Of a DNA stretch of 64,000 bases, positions 48,428 to 59,580 are shown one piece after another. How positions within the stretch are numbered: position 1 is the first letter of the stretch; every line of letters starts with the position of its first letter. A program made the position numbers and the translations under genes. The stretch covers positions 1-64,000 of the forward strand of contig WBMZ01011737.1 of the NCBI GenBank assembly GCA_013400975.1, written 5' to 3'. The notes below the pieces were generated by a model. The model was not told where the DNA came from. It saw nothing but the letters and a program-made list of their open reading frames with translations, and did not search any database. This DNA is from Atrichornis clamosus (lineage: Eukaryota > Chordata > Aves > Passeriformes > Menuridae).

Positions 48428-50514
48428 CTGAAGAAGGGATGAGGTAGGAAGGTGATTTGAGAAGGTCGGGTGCTCGTTGTCAAATGTGTTTCAGCCTCTC
48501 CCTGACACGTGTGCATTTGTGGCCGTGGTCTGGGTCCTGCTGTGTCCCTCTCTGGAGCCTTGCAGTGGCACAAAGAGCATCGCAGTGATGGTGGCGGAGC
48601 TCTGCGGAGCCACCACAAGTTTAAGACTAAACTTCTGAACACAGGAAAGGTCATGGAAGCATCTTCCCAAATCTTCTTTCGGACAGGAAAAGTACTGATC
48701 TCTAAAGCAATGGCGCTTATCTTCGGGGAAGGATGTGAAGCTGGATCAGTGGTTATTGAGCCCTTGGCAGAAAGCAGGTGGGAATTTCAAAACCTGCCTG
48801 TGTAACTCTGCTCCTTGGGAAATCACTGCATATTGGGCATTTACCTTCAGTATGGAATGAGTATGGTTAAAACTGACACAGTCTGCTAATCTGCTTCAAG
48901 AAACTGTCTACAGCACCTGGTGAACTAAAGTTGTCCTATTTTGCTACATTCTTGGTCTTCTCCAGGAAGTGTAATTTTATTGCCTGATTTTTAATTCTTT
49001 TCTCAAGAGATCTGCAAAGCTGCAAGAACTGAGTGTCTCTATTAAGCATTTAAGAATATTAATGAATTTAAGAAAAAAGCAATTAACCCTTCTGAAAAGC
49101 ATTTTCATCTGCTGGAGCTAGTTTTTGTTCCAAATTGGGATGACAACTGAATGCATCAAAATGCTCCAAAGAATGGACTAGAACTGCATTTCTGTCCCAT
49201 GAGCTATGTGAGCATTGTGGTCCCTGGAGCCCCAGCAGTCCTTGGGCAGGCTGGGATCCAGTCATGGATCTAGGACATAGACCATGTGTTTAGACCCCTT
49301 TCTTGCTTTGTCTGGGTTTGCTTTTTCATCATAAACTCTGCCACCTCAGATTGTAGCAAAGAAATTAGGATCATTCTTAAAATAAGTGCCAGCCCTGGAG
49401 AAGCACAATTTCCATCATCTTGTGAGAATACTGTGAGAACAACTACTGAGCTGGGAGACCCCCAGCAGCACGTGGGTGCTGAGAAGTCCCTGTAGTGTGT
49501 TGGCATGAAGCATGGTTGCTTATATTTGCTTGAATTTTTTAAACACCTCTACAAAATTTAGATGCAGATTATCATGTTAAAAAATGCTGCTCTTTTAAAT
49601 TGGATTTCAAAGTAACTTTCACCTGGAAGTCAGAAAAAATAATAGAAAAGAAAGGCGTTGAAACTGTCCTGTGTTCTGTGTGAGGGAAACTCGTTGTCCA
49701 AGTTACTCAAGTACCATCGTGTTGTACAAAAGCCTGTTCTCTAAATATTCCTTGTCTGGCCAGAAGCAGAAATGAATTGAGATTTCATAAGGTCCCTCAT
49801 TCTCATGACATTTAAAGGCCCTCTTTGAAAGCTGATTAATATACAGTGAGTGCCCTGATGTTAAAGTTCACTGCATTATGATATTGATGTTCTACTGTTG
49901 TATTTTGAGACCAAACATTGATTTGGGAAGCTTAATAGCTTATAATAACCTGTTCTACCTGTTGGTGGGAAACAAGATTTCTGATTCTTTAGTAGATTGG
50001 AGCAAAGCTTTTTTATTTACAGACCCTGCACTTAATTAGAGAGAAAGCAAAAATTACATTTTTTGGTAAAATTCCTAAATTTACACCTTCCACATGGAGA
50101 AACTGATGTTCTTTCTGCCTTGCAATAATACTTGGGTGAGTAGTTCAGTAGCTCCTCTGTTCCTAAATTGGCTGATACTTCTATTATTTACTTTCCTGTG
50201 TCCACAGACTAACCTAGAAGAGCTCTAAACCCAATGTGCCTTTCCATGCTTCTTTCTAGAATTGCAACACATTGCTCCTCTATCCCTTTCACTCAACTGA
50301 ATAGATTACAGCAATCAATAATATTACTTTCATCTACCTTTTTCTTTCTACAGCAGTATCATTATAATTTCCTCTTTCAAGTCAGGGAAATAAATGCGAA
50401 ATAATCTCAAGCTTCCTCTCCCTAATGTATTTTTTTTCTAATTTTCCAAATGAATCCCTGTTTCTGGTCAAAGACTAGCACAGTGAGATGAGTTCATTAG
50501 TTTGCTGGTGTGCA
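48428..50514. other. Unique non-coding DNA, no gene seen
   Basis: The first 230 bp are relatively rich in CpG, with overlapping open frames on both strands (48340-48654 minus and 48509-48805 plus). After that the sequence becomes AT-rich. No transposon or RNA gene was recognised. Confidence 0.55.
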
Positions 50515-50700
50515 TTCTCTGACTCACATTAAAGCATTAAAGATCTTTGAGTTAGCAATAATTAGATGAGGTCATTAAAGCTACAATGAGATCACGATTG
50601 CCAGAAATGGCCTCACGTTGTACAAAGTAAGGTCAAATCAGCTATAACCATTACTCATTCTGGATTTTTAATTCATTACATATGCATTGAGTAACAGTGG
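50515..50700. promoter_or_regulatory. Candidate conserved non-coding element
   Basis: Repeat-free, AT-rich block with many homeodomain-type cores (CATTAAAG three times, AATAATTAGATG, TTTTAATTCATTA), a nuclear-receptor half site AAGGTCA (near 50630) and a POU-like ATGCAT. This resembles enhancer-type sequence. No alignment was available to confirm it. Confidence 0.2.
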
Positions 50701-53700
50701 TGGGCAATCCACAGCTTAACATGAGTGAAATGTCCTACAACCTGTCACACCACTGCATTGTACACTGAGGGGAAGTTGCATGGTGAAACCTTTTATAGCA
50801 ATTGCCCCTTACACATAGAAATTGCCACAGGGACTAAACAAGACTGGATCAAAAAGAAATGGCAGGGGGTGTCAGCAGCATTTTGAAGGGGAAGCAAGGC
50901 AGGAGAATACAGGCTACATTGTTGAATGTCACCAGGAGTATTTTCCAGCAAGATTCAAACTTGAGAGAGAGCAAACAAGGCTCCCAAGCAAGACAGGTTC
51001 AGATGTTCCTCAGGTCTATAGCCGATGTGAAAGCCATGGCTCCATGGAGGCCCACAGCTGCTGCACAGAGCAAGCCAGTCCCTGTGTTCATCTTGTCAGA
51101 ACGCAGCAACATTACCTGAGCACTATGAGACACCCACACTCCCCTATCATATTTGTCTTTGTCCCATAAACACCTCTCCAGAAGAAGTGATGAGTCCATC
51201 CAGCTGGCAAAATGGATGGATTTGTTTTTCTTTTGCATAGGAATGAGTGACATTCACATTCTTTAGGAGTTAATTGCAAGCACGCAGTAACCTGGTGAGG
51301 GAAGGCAGAACCCCTTCCTTTTTTTTCTCATTTCCTAAACTGACAAAAACCAGCTTTAAACCAAGGCTCTCCGTGGCAATAGATAACCCAAATCAAGCTT
51401 AACAAATAGTTAAGTGGGAGAATAGCCAGAAGAGGAGAAAATCAATAAACTAATGAAAGTAGCAGTTGCTTCCAGATGTGACTATGATGGAAATCTGAGC
51501 TGGTATTGTCTCTCCTCTGGTTATCTCTCTCCTCCTCTTCCTCACACTCTGCTGATTACAGGCACAGTGGAAAAATGACCCTTCCAGCACTATAACACAT
51601 CACATTCCTTCAGCGCCGTGCAACAGGCAGCGCGCCCAGTGAGAGCAGGGAAGTCACCGAGCACTTCACAGCAGCTCTCATCTCTGATGCATTAAAGTCT
51701 GCAAGAAATTTAAGGCTCCATTTCATCTGTTTTCACTGTGAAATGCCTCCTCCCTAGATTATAAGTGACAACCTCACCTACATGTCAAGGCTGAGGAGAC
51801 ACGTGAAATTGCATGTCCATTCTGGGCTGTGCCAGAGGAAGGAAAAATGCCCTCTTTGACAGCTGCAGTCCAGACATGGGGCATAGACCAGAGACTCTGC
51901 CTGAAAATCCAAATTAGTTGTAGCAAGGAGCATGAGCAAAGTATCCAGGGAACTGACCCCCAGGTCGCTGTCTGCAACTTCTCCCACCCTCTGGAAAATC
52001 TTCCTCTCCGGAGAGGCTGGACTCTGCTTCCTGCTTCTAAACATGCACAGATCCAGGTTTTGCTTTCAGTCAATTCCTATCTGCATTGTCCCCGTAACCA
52101 AAGTAACTAATGAGCCTAACTAGCAGAGACATATGAATTTCTTTACAGTCATACCTGCATTATGAGCAAAAATATTAGCTACTCAAGAGCTCTTGATTTG
52201 CAGAGGCACTTTTGTCTGTGTACAGCGGCACTCTGACTGAGCAGGGGAAGTTGCACAGCTCCCTTCTGTCCAGTCAGCAAAATGCTGTCCTGACCCTAAA
52301 CCCTTCTTTTTGGCTGTCATTTTCAGCGAGGAGTACGTCCTTTACTGAAAATATTGAGGCTGTTGAATACAGATTCTGGGGTGTGCAGTGAATTTTGAAA
52401 GCATCACCTAGTGATGCTGGGGGATCTGGGACCCTTCAGTGTCGCCTCCAGAGCCCAGATGCTCTGGGTCAGCCTGCACAGGAGCTCTCCCCAGAGAGAT
52501 GCAGTTAGAGTTTTACCAGCAAAAACATGAAAAGATGCTTCACAAATCTGTGCCTAGGAGTCTGCCCTTTTTCTTTCCAAACTTGCTTGACTGATGATGA
52601 GAAAAAGACGTGGTAATGAAATCACAAATGGAGAAGACTGTAGATTTGGCATGCTAATGCTTTTCTGACATTTCAGCTGCCCTGAGGATCTACTTCTTTA
52701 TGTTATGGAGCCAAGGGTTGGGGTTTTTTGTCACAGAATTTTACTTTCAGTGAAGAGATAAGTCATTAATGTTAATAGATCCTAAAATATCCGCAGTGAT
52801 GGAAAAAAATGTTTTGGTTTAATATGTGCAGTAGAACTTATGTGCAAATAAATAAGCATCCAGGTTCATTAGCATTGATGTGTTAGCCAGAAAGGAAAAA
52901 AGAGAATATAAGCAGCTAATGTTGTTTGTCCTGCAATCCATCTTCCATGTCACTGAGGGGAAAGAAACCATTGTTAAATTTCCAATCAATCTTCCTGACC
53001 TTTATACATCATTTGCATCTTTAAACAGATTTTTTTGGTTGTGAAGTTTCCCCTTGATATTTCACTTTAAAAAAAAAAAAAGCTTTCCTTCAGAAATCTC
53101 TGCTACTGAACACCTTAGCTCAGACATGGGTCTTTACAGCCTCAAGAGGAACAGCCAGAATTTGCTATTTTGCCCATGAAACAGCAAACCAAAGCTCTAT
53201 TTAAAGTGGACCTGAAGTGATATCCTGGGGTCAAACACATTATTCATTCAGCCTAATAGAGACCAGGGGAGCTGATGGATCCACCCAGAGCTGGACCTGA
53301 TTTTCTTTCCTAAGACATCTCGAGTAATTTTTAGAGATACAATTCCTGGTACTTTGCAAGAATGACTTTTCTGTTTTAGCCAGTTTTTGGGGCTTTTTTG
53401 CAGACCTATGTCTTATTTACCCAGTTAATAATAGTTTGACACCTTTATCCTAAAGTAAAGATACACTAGGTACACAGTAGCAGAGCAAATAGAGGTGGTT
53501 TATATTACAGAAAACATAAACACATTTACACATTCAGCATTCGTACGCTGCCAATCCCAATTTGCACACAGCATCTGTTGGCCCACGAAATTCTTCAAGT
53601 ATTTAGTTAAAAGTGTAGAGCAAGTTAAGGAGACTCAAAAGTTACTTTGTCAGCTGTGTCATCTGTCTTTTGTTACCAAGAGCAATAAAAATAATATGAG

Positions 53701-55603
53701 TAAATAAGGCTATTGCAAGCATTGTTTTAAATAATGCGCTAGAACAAAATTGTTTAGTTTACTGGTAGTAGTCAAAAAGCAAATCTGGCTAAAAGACAAA
53801 GAGATAAAACAATAACCACTGCACTATTATAAAACATGCCCACTACCTCTATGTTTCTTGAAAAAAAATCCAAACCCATCTTTCACCCTTTCACACCAGT
53901 TTCCATTCTTGCAGGGAATGTTGTCAGAAAAGCAGAGGCAGGTTCCCCAGCTGAGCTACCAGAAAGGGCACAGCAGTCTTCTCAGGAAAGAAAGCACTCT
54001 GGTGTGAAGGCTTTAGAAGCTGGCTTTGAGGATTTCACACCAACAAACAGATCTTTTGATCTCCATTTTGTTTGTACATTATTGGCAGCAAGTCCTCCCT
54101 CTGCTACCCAACAAAGAGTTCATCTGAGTCCATCTGAATTGCATTTGTGGCTGTAATTAATGGGGAGGGAGAGAAGGAGTGCAAAACTGCCCATAAAATA
54201 CAGCTCTTAAAATTACACCCCACAGAGCAGTAGGAGCTGGCTGTAGAATCACAGGACATGAATGAGGTGACTTATTAAATCATTCCCAATCCCAGTGTCT
54301 GTGGGAAGCTGCAAAAATGAAAGTTTTCCTGTTTTAGACCTCAGATTTCTGAAGAGTGAGAGGCAGCTTACTGACACACAAAAGGAGAAGAAGAACGTGC
54401 TGTTATTTGTGATTGTTATCATGACATTGACTCAGCATCCAGACCTTTTTGGTGGTATTAAAGGGGATAGAAGTGGGTGAGGGGACCTTCCCAAGCACAA
54501 TTGCTGCTCCTGCTACTGCTCATCTCTCCAATTTCCATTGCAAAAAGGAGACTTGGGAAGTGGCTTTAAAAACCTGACATGCAAAATGTATCCCGAGTGA
54601 CGGTGTGCTGTGGAAGGTTATCATCAGCAGAATTATCCATTCTGTACTGCCTGCTGAATCCCCCAAAGCAGTTTAAGAGCCAGGAGAATATGGGACTGTC
54701 ATTACTCTGTCTCCCTCCCCCTGCTTTGGAGCATAAACCTCTGCCAGACACTCAGGCAGAACAAAACACTTAATCAGTGTTAAGGATGCATCTGGTCCCC
54801 TCAGAGAGATGAGCTGTTCATTTATGCTTGTTTACAATATGTTTATAAACATTAGTGGACAGGAATAGATTACCCCAGTTTACTGCCACATAAAGAAGTC
54901 AGCCACTTACATTTCCCATCATATCCATGTGCTTTTCTTTTACATTACCCAAGTGGTACCTGATGGCACGTAATCTTTGTGAATTAGGCCAGAAATCAGG
55001 AGTGTCCCTGTAGAATTTACACTATTTTCTCTGTCATTATCTCTAAAATATTACTTTTGGATCAAAGCCTTATCCAAGATGCCTAATTTTCCTTGCCATC
55101 TCAATTGCTTTACTTCATTTTACTTTTTTCCCTGTGGTCCATGAAGGAATGACATTGGTTTTATATCCTAGATTAAAACCATATTGATTGGACAATAATG
55201 GAAAAAGTGGTGTTGTAAGGACACTCCCCCTTATCTCAAATGCTCATACTCAACCAAAGAAAGCAGCCTTTGTAAAGGAAATCTTTACTTTTATTGTTCT
55301 TCTTTTAAAAACAGGTTATCCATGCATGTTCTTTCCGAATTACAAGGACTTTACAGAGCAGTGGCAAAATAGAGAGTAACTGTGCAGCTCTGGTCATGTA
55401 CCAAACCACAGGATCCTCTGAAGTGGGGTAAGGATACAGGGTTGCCCCCAAATCCTGGCAGCACCCTGCTCTGCCATTTTACATCTCACTTCACTTGTTG
55501 GTTCTCCCTTTTATTCTCGATTTTCTATTTGACTATGAGCTTTTTAGAACTCAATTGTTTCATTTTAAACCTTTGAATTGCACCTAATGATCCCTGGTTT
55601 AAT
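50701..55603. other. Unique non-coding DNA, no gene seen
   Basis: About 4.9 kb with open frames up to 115 codons (50822-51169 plus), none with a family signature. It contains an A13 run at 53069-53081. No transposon was recognised before the CR1 that starts at 55604. Confidence 0.6.
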
Positions 55604-55697
55604 AATCACAGAATCACAGAATCATGGAATAGTCTGGGTGGGAAGGGACCTTAAAGTCCATCTTGTTGCAAGCTCTCTGCCATGGACACCTTCCACC

Positions 55698-55698
55698 N
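55698..55698. other. Single ambiguous base (N) in a short duplicated motif
   Basis: The N lies between two copies of TTCCACC (55691-55697 and 55699-55705). CR1 relatives have one copy here, so either a real 8-bp duplication or an assembly or consensus error is marked by the N. Confidence 0.95.
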
Positions 55699-55734
55699 TT
55701 CCACCAGACCAGGTTGCTCAAAGTCCCATCTGAC

Positions 55735-56130
55735 CTTCCAGGGATGGGGCATCCACAACTTCCCTGGGCAACCTGTTCCAGTGCCTCTCCACCCTAACAG
55801 TAAAGAATTTCTTCCTAATATCCAATCTAAATCTACCCTCCTTCAGCTGGAGGCCACTTCCCCTTGTGCTATCACTTCATGCTCTTGTGAAAAGTCCCTC
55901 TTCAGCTTTCTTTTAGGCCTCCTTTAGGTACTGGAAGATGCTATAAGATTTCTGTGGAGCCTCCTCCAGGCTAAACAACCCCAGCTCTCTCAGCTTGTCT
56001 TCACGGGAGAGGTGTTCCAGTCCTGTGGTCAACCCAGTGGCCCTCTTCTGGACTTGTTCCACGAGGTCCATGTTTGTCTTCTGTTGGGGGTCCCAGAGCT
56101 GGACGTGTTACTCCAGGTTGGGTATCACAG
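55735..56130 (-). pseudogene. C-terminal fragment of CR1 ORF2, dead
   Basis: On the minus strand, pieces of the ORF2 C-terminus can be followed: the RELGLFSLEE block, the [16 protein letters not shown] block, and [16 protein letters not shown]. Stops and small indels break the frame (for example a stop in the segment around 55915). The part encoding endonuclease and polymerase is absent. No product is possible. Confidence 0.85.
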
Positions 56131-56230
56131 GAGCAGAGCAGAGGGAGAATCACCTCCCTCACAGGCTGGCCACGACGCAGCCCAGGATGGGGTTGGCCTG
56201 CCGGGCTGCAAGTACATGCTGGCAGGTCAA

Positions 56231-58074
56231 TAATCACATTCAGGGTAAGAATACCTCTGGTTGTGAAACACTGATGTCCTGCAGGAGAAATAAATTGAAA
56301 GAAGACAGTGGAACAGATTTCACAGAGGGAGAATGTGATGGGCCAGGCGACCAGCTGGTTATAGATCAATACAGGCCAATTGCTCTGGGTGAGGATCTAC
56401 TTCATTGATGAGAGAATGTAGCACCAAATATTTGACTTAAGGTTGCTGTGTTGTGTGCAAACCCATTTATAGACCTGAATAAAAAGTGTAGCCAGACTTA
56501 ACACCTTCTCTCTTATCAAATATCAGGCTTTTCAGGATAAGGCCATTGTTTCCATTTTGTTGGCTGAAAATCAGGTATTATAAGGAAGTATCGTCATACC
56601 TTTCATTAGATCAGCATTTTAAATGATCCAGTAATCCCATCAATCAATAGATACATAAAAAACATTCATGAGCCTTCTCTTCTCTAATGGGATTCCCCAA
56701 ACTGCCAGCAGGTAGGACTTACTTAGCAAATCAGGCCTGAGCGTGCGACTCACTTATGGAAAACCAAATGTAGCAAACTGCAGAACAAGGCTATGGACCA
56801 TATGGAAAAGGCAACCCAAACAAAAGCACAGCAAAATCTGCAGCAAAATCCTCTCTCACACACACTTGCACCCACACAGAGGCTGTTCTGAATCACCAGT
56901 GTTTGCACACGGACAATTTCCCTTCCAATAAATTGTGCTGGTACCCTGGAAGGCAGCTATCATGAACCTGCCTGCTCCGTTCACTATTTGGCTTCTTCAT
57001 GTGCTGTTCAGTGTTTGGGTACTTCATGTCAGAAATCAGAGCCAACACAAAGCCAAACAAAGGAATTTCCTGGCCTGCTTTCACCAACAGCAGGAAGGAG
57101 GGTTCCCCAAGCCAATGGAAGAGCCTTCAATGTGCATCTCTTGATTATTCTCTGCATTATTGTACTGAGTGGTAGACACAATCTCCTTTCCTTTATTAAG
57201 TCATTCTCCTTCTTCAGGTGGGAGATTGAGAAAATTATAGTTGTTTGCACCTGCTTCTTGAGGGCTCTATTCTCCCAAGAATAAAACAAGCATTAGGGAG
57301 AATAAAAGATTCCTATATCAAACCATCCTATACACATGCAAATTGATCTGTTTGCAAGGTAAAATACTGTGTAGACAAGATTATTTCAAAAAGGTGTGTG
57401 GACAGATTCTTTATTATTATTATTAGTAGTAGTAGTAGTAGTAGTATTATATAGCACTAATATGTATGCAAAATAAGTTAGGCTGAGTAATGCAGTGCTT
57501 TAGTTCTGACTCACCACCAAGATTTGCACTAAAAGAAGCCAAATAACCTTTCAAACACAGACTATTTCTACCTACAATACTACAGTACTCTGCTTCAAAA
57601 CACTAGCACATTGGCAAATTTCAAAACGTTCAAATAAAAAAATGACATTTTAAAAAGGGACAGAACAATGTAGGAAAACTTCCCTTGGAATCTCATTTTA
57701 CATGACCAGCACCTGTAGAAGTGATTATTAAAACTGAAAAGATCAAAATTTGTGATGCTGTTCCCTTGAAGTATGTCTATGGGAAATGGCAGATTTTATA
57801 TTGGGCCCTAAGCTTTACAATTCAGATACATCTTAGAAGTAGTCCACATTACCATAACAAGTGAGTGGTAACACATATCTTGCTTTGTAGGGAGAAGCTT
57901 CTGCCACTCTTAATTTAGAGGCAGTTCCATTGATTTTGCTTTCGAGTTTCATACACAAGAGTGGCAGAATCCAGCTCTGAAGTTTTTGCACAGGCTGACC
58001 CTGGACAAGTTTCAAAGCAGTCAGATAAAATTTTCATTCCAGATGACTCATGGATACTTTTACAGGAAATGCTT
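56231..58074. other. Unique non-coding DNA, no gene seen
   Basis: No exon or transposon recognised. A trinucleotide microsatellite occurs at 57411-57450. Open frames near 56935-57289 overlap on both strands and lack domains. Confidence 0.6.
57411..57450 (+). repeat. Compound (TTA)n(GTA)n trinucleotide microsatellite
   Basis: Five TTA-type units pass directly into about seven AGT/GTA units. This is a compound array in which a T-to-G change has probably been amplified by slippage. It is likely polymorphic. Confidence 0.9.
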
Positions 58075-58490
58075 GGTTGGGCTAGAACTTTTCAGCCTGG
58101 AAAAGAGACAGGAATATAGAGGTCTAGAAAAGTCTGAGTAGGCTGGAAAAGCTGGTCAAAGCCTGATTGTTCACTGCCCCTTTCTGTGCAGGGCTAGTGG
58201 TGACCAAAGGAAGCTACTGAGAGCAAAAGCAAATAAAAGCATGTGGTTCTTCAGGAAGTCATTGAGAGATATGTGTGAGTCCTTTCTAGGAGCCACTGTG
58301 GATGCAACAAAGTACTTGGAAGAGAGTTTTGTGGACAGTCACTAAAGAGAGAGACAGGTCATTTCAGCCTCAGAAAGTCCTGGGAACTGACAGTAGCTTG
58401 AGGCTGAAAGGCAACAGGAGAGAGCAGCCCATGTTCTTACTGTTCCTTACAGGCCAGATTTTGGACCTGATGGAGAAAGGAAAGAGCAGT
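58075..58490 (+). mobile_element. Ancient, highly diverged CR1 3' part
   Basis: The order of landmarks matches the C-terminal ORF2 and 3' part of the older amniote CR1 subfamilies: CTTTTCAGCCTGGAAAAGAG, ATAGAGGTCTAGAAAA, ATTGTTCACTG, a GGAAG..TTCTTCA block, GTGGATGC, CCTCAGAAAGTCC, CATGTTCTTACTGTTCC and TTTTGGACCTGATGGAG. Insertions, deletions and substitutions are everywhere and no reading frame survives. This subfamily predates the bird radiation in part, so the copy may be shared between distant bird orders. Confidence 0.75.
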
Positions 58491-59339
58491 AGGCGAACCC
58501 TTCATCCAAAGAGAACAGCTCTTCTTAGGATCCCTTGCTCTGGTATCCAGTTCCCTGCTTTTGCAGATGATTATGCCCTACACTTCCTTTGAGGAAGCCA
58601 TGGAGATCTACCTTAAAACCAGCTCTGCTGTTTGCCCAGCTGTCCCTACCCCCGTTCAAAACCACCAAACCCCGTTTACAAGAAATCTGCATATACTATC
58701 CAGCCATAATTTAGCAAGGGAGAATTTAATCATGGCGTCTCTCACAGTTCTCAGGATCTCTTTTCTTTACAAACATTTTAACCAGTGACTATTTGTGGAG
58801 TAAAATAGATGTTTTCAGCATCACCACATCTGGTTCAAGAGGATAAGCTGCACCCAGCTATTACAAGAAAGGATGTAGATAGGTGTTATCAGGAGAGCCT
58901 TCCTAGCAGAGAGTGCCAAAGGATCCTCACGGGCTGCTGTGTGCAGTGTCCTGCATCCAGAGAGAGGCAGCAGCTCCCCATCATCCTGTTCCCTGTTGGC
59001 TACTCCAGGCTGCTTCCTAGGCATTCTGACACTTTTTTTTTTATTATTTTTTTTATTTCCATTGCTCTGGAGCTGTCTGACTGTGAGTTATCTCCAGTAG
59101 GCATATGGAAAACCAGAACCCTCTGAATCAATACCCTGTATTAAAGGTTCTAACTTTGTGGAGCTCTCAAGTTCTTACCAGAGGGTTGGCAGGTCCAGTG
59201 AGGAAATTCACATCTCCCAAATGCTGCTTCTGGAGCTAATTTGAAACATGCAGACTTAGCTGGGAAATCTAGTTTTGAAAATCTCTGTTAGTTTGACACA
59301 GTTCTTTTTTTTTTTAATTAAGAAGTAAAAAAAGTTTAA
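58491..59339. other. Unique non-coding DNA with T-rich tract
   Basis: No gene recognised. A T-rich tract lies at 59032-59057. The 105-codon frame at 58809-59126 (plus) runs through that tract as a run of Phe and Ile, so it is unlikely to be coding. Confidence 0.6.
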
Positions 59340-59580
59340 AACATTTTAATTACAGTAACCTGCCTCATGCAGTGTGCAGATAATTCAGGCAATTGGATTA
59401 CCTAATGAGAAGGTCATTAATTCTTAGAAGCACCTTACACATTCCAATCATAACAGCATCAACCATTAAAAAAATCCATACTCCTGTATTTGTTCTCATT
59501 TTCATCTAATAATAGCAATAGTGACCTCAGCACAGGGCATTCTCAGGGATTAATGACCAACTGTGACTAATGGCACCCTT
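59340..59580. promoter_or_regulatory. Candidate conserved non-coding element
   Basis: Repeat-free block carrying TTTAATTACAG, CAATTGGATTACCTAATGAG, GTCATTAATTC, CATCTAATAATAG and GGGATTAATGACC, all of them homeodomain-type cores closely spaced over 240 bp. The texture is that of a developmental enhancer. Not tested by alignment. Confidence 0.22.

Larger units (their letters stand above)
55604..56230 (-). mobile_element. CR1 LINE, 5'-truncated copy with 3' tail
   Basis: The plus strand opens with AATCACAGAATCACAGAATC, the reverse complement of the 8-bp repeat tail that ends CR1 elements, so the 3' end of the element is at 55604. Going up in coordinate, it covers the 3' untranslated part and the C-terminal part of ORF2 until similarity ends near 56230. 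Loss of the 5' part is usual, because reverse transcription often stops early. Identity to the family is higher than for the copies at 37195 and 58075, so this is probably the youngest CR1 here. It contains the only ambiguous base in the window, at 55698. Confidence 0.95.

Noticed and set aside
56001..56369. 122-codon minus-strand and 137-codon plus-strand frames
   Set aside because: Both lie largely in the CR1 copy and its flank. The real CR1 coding phase is broken, and these frames are shadows.
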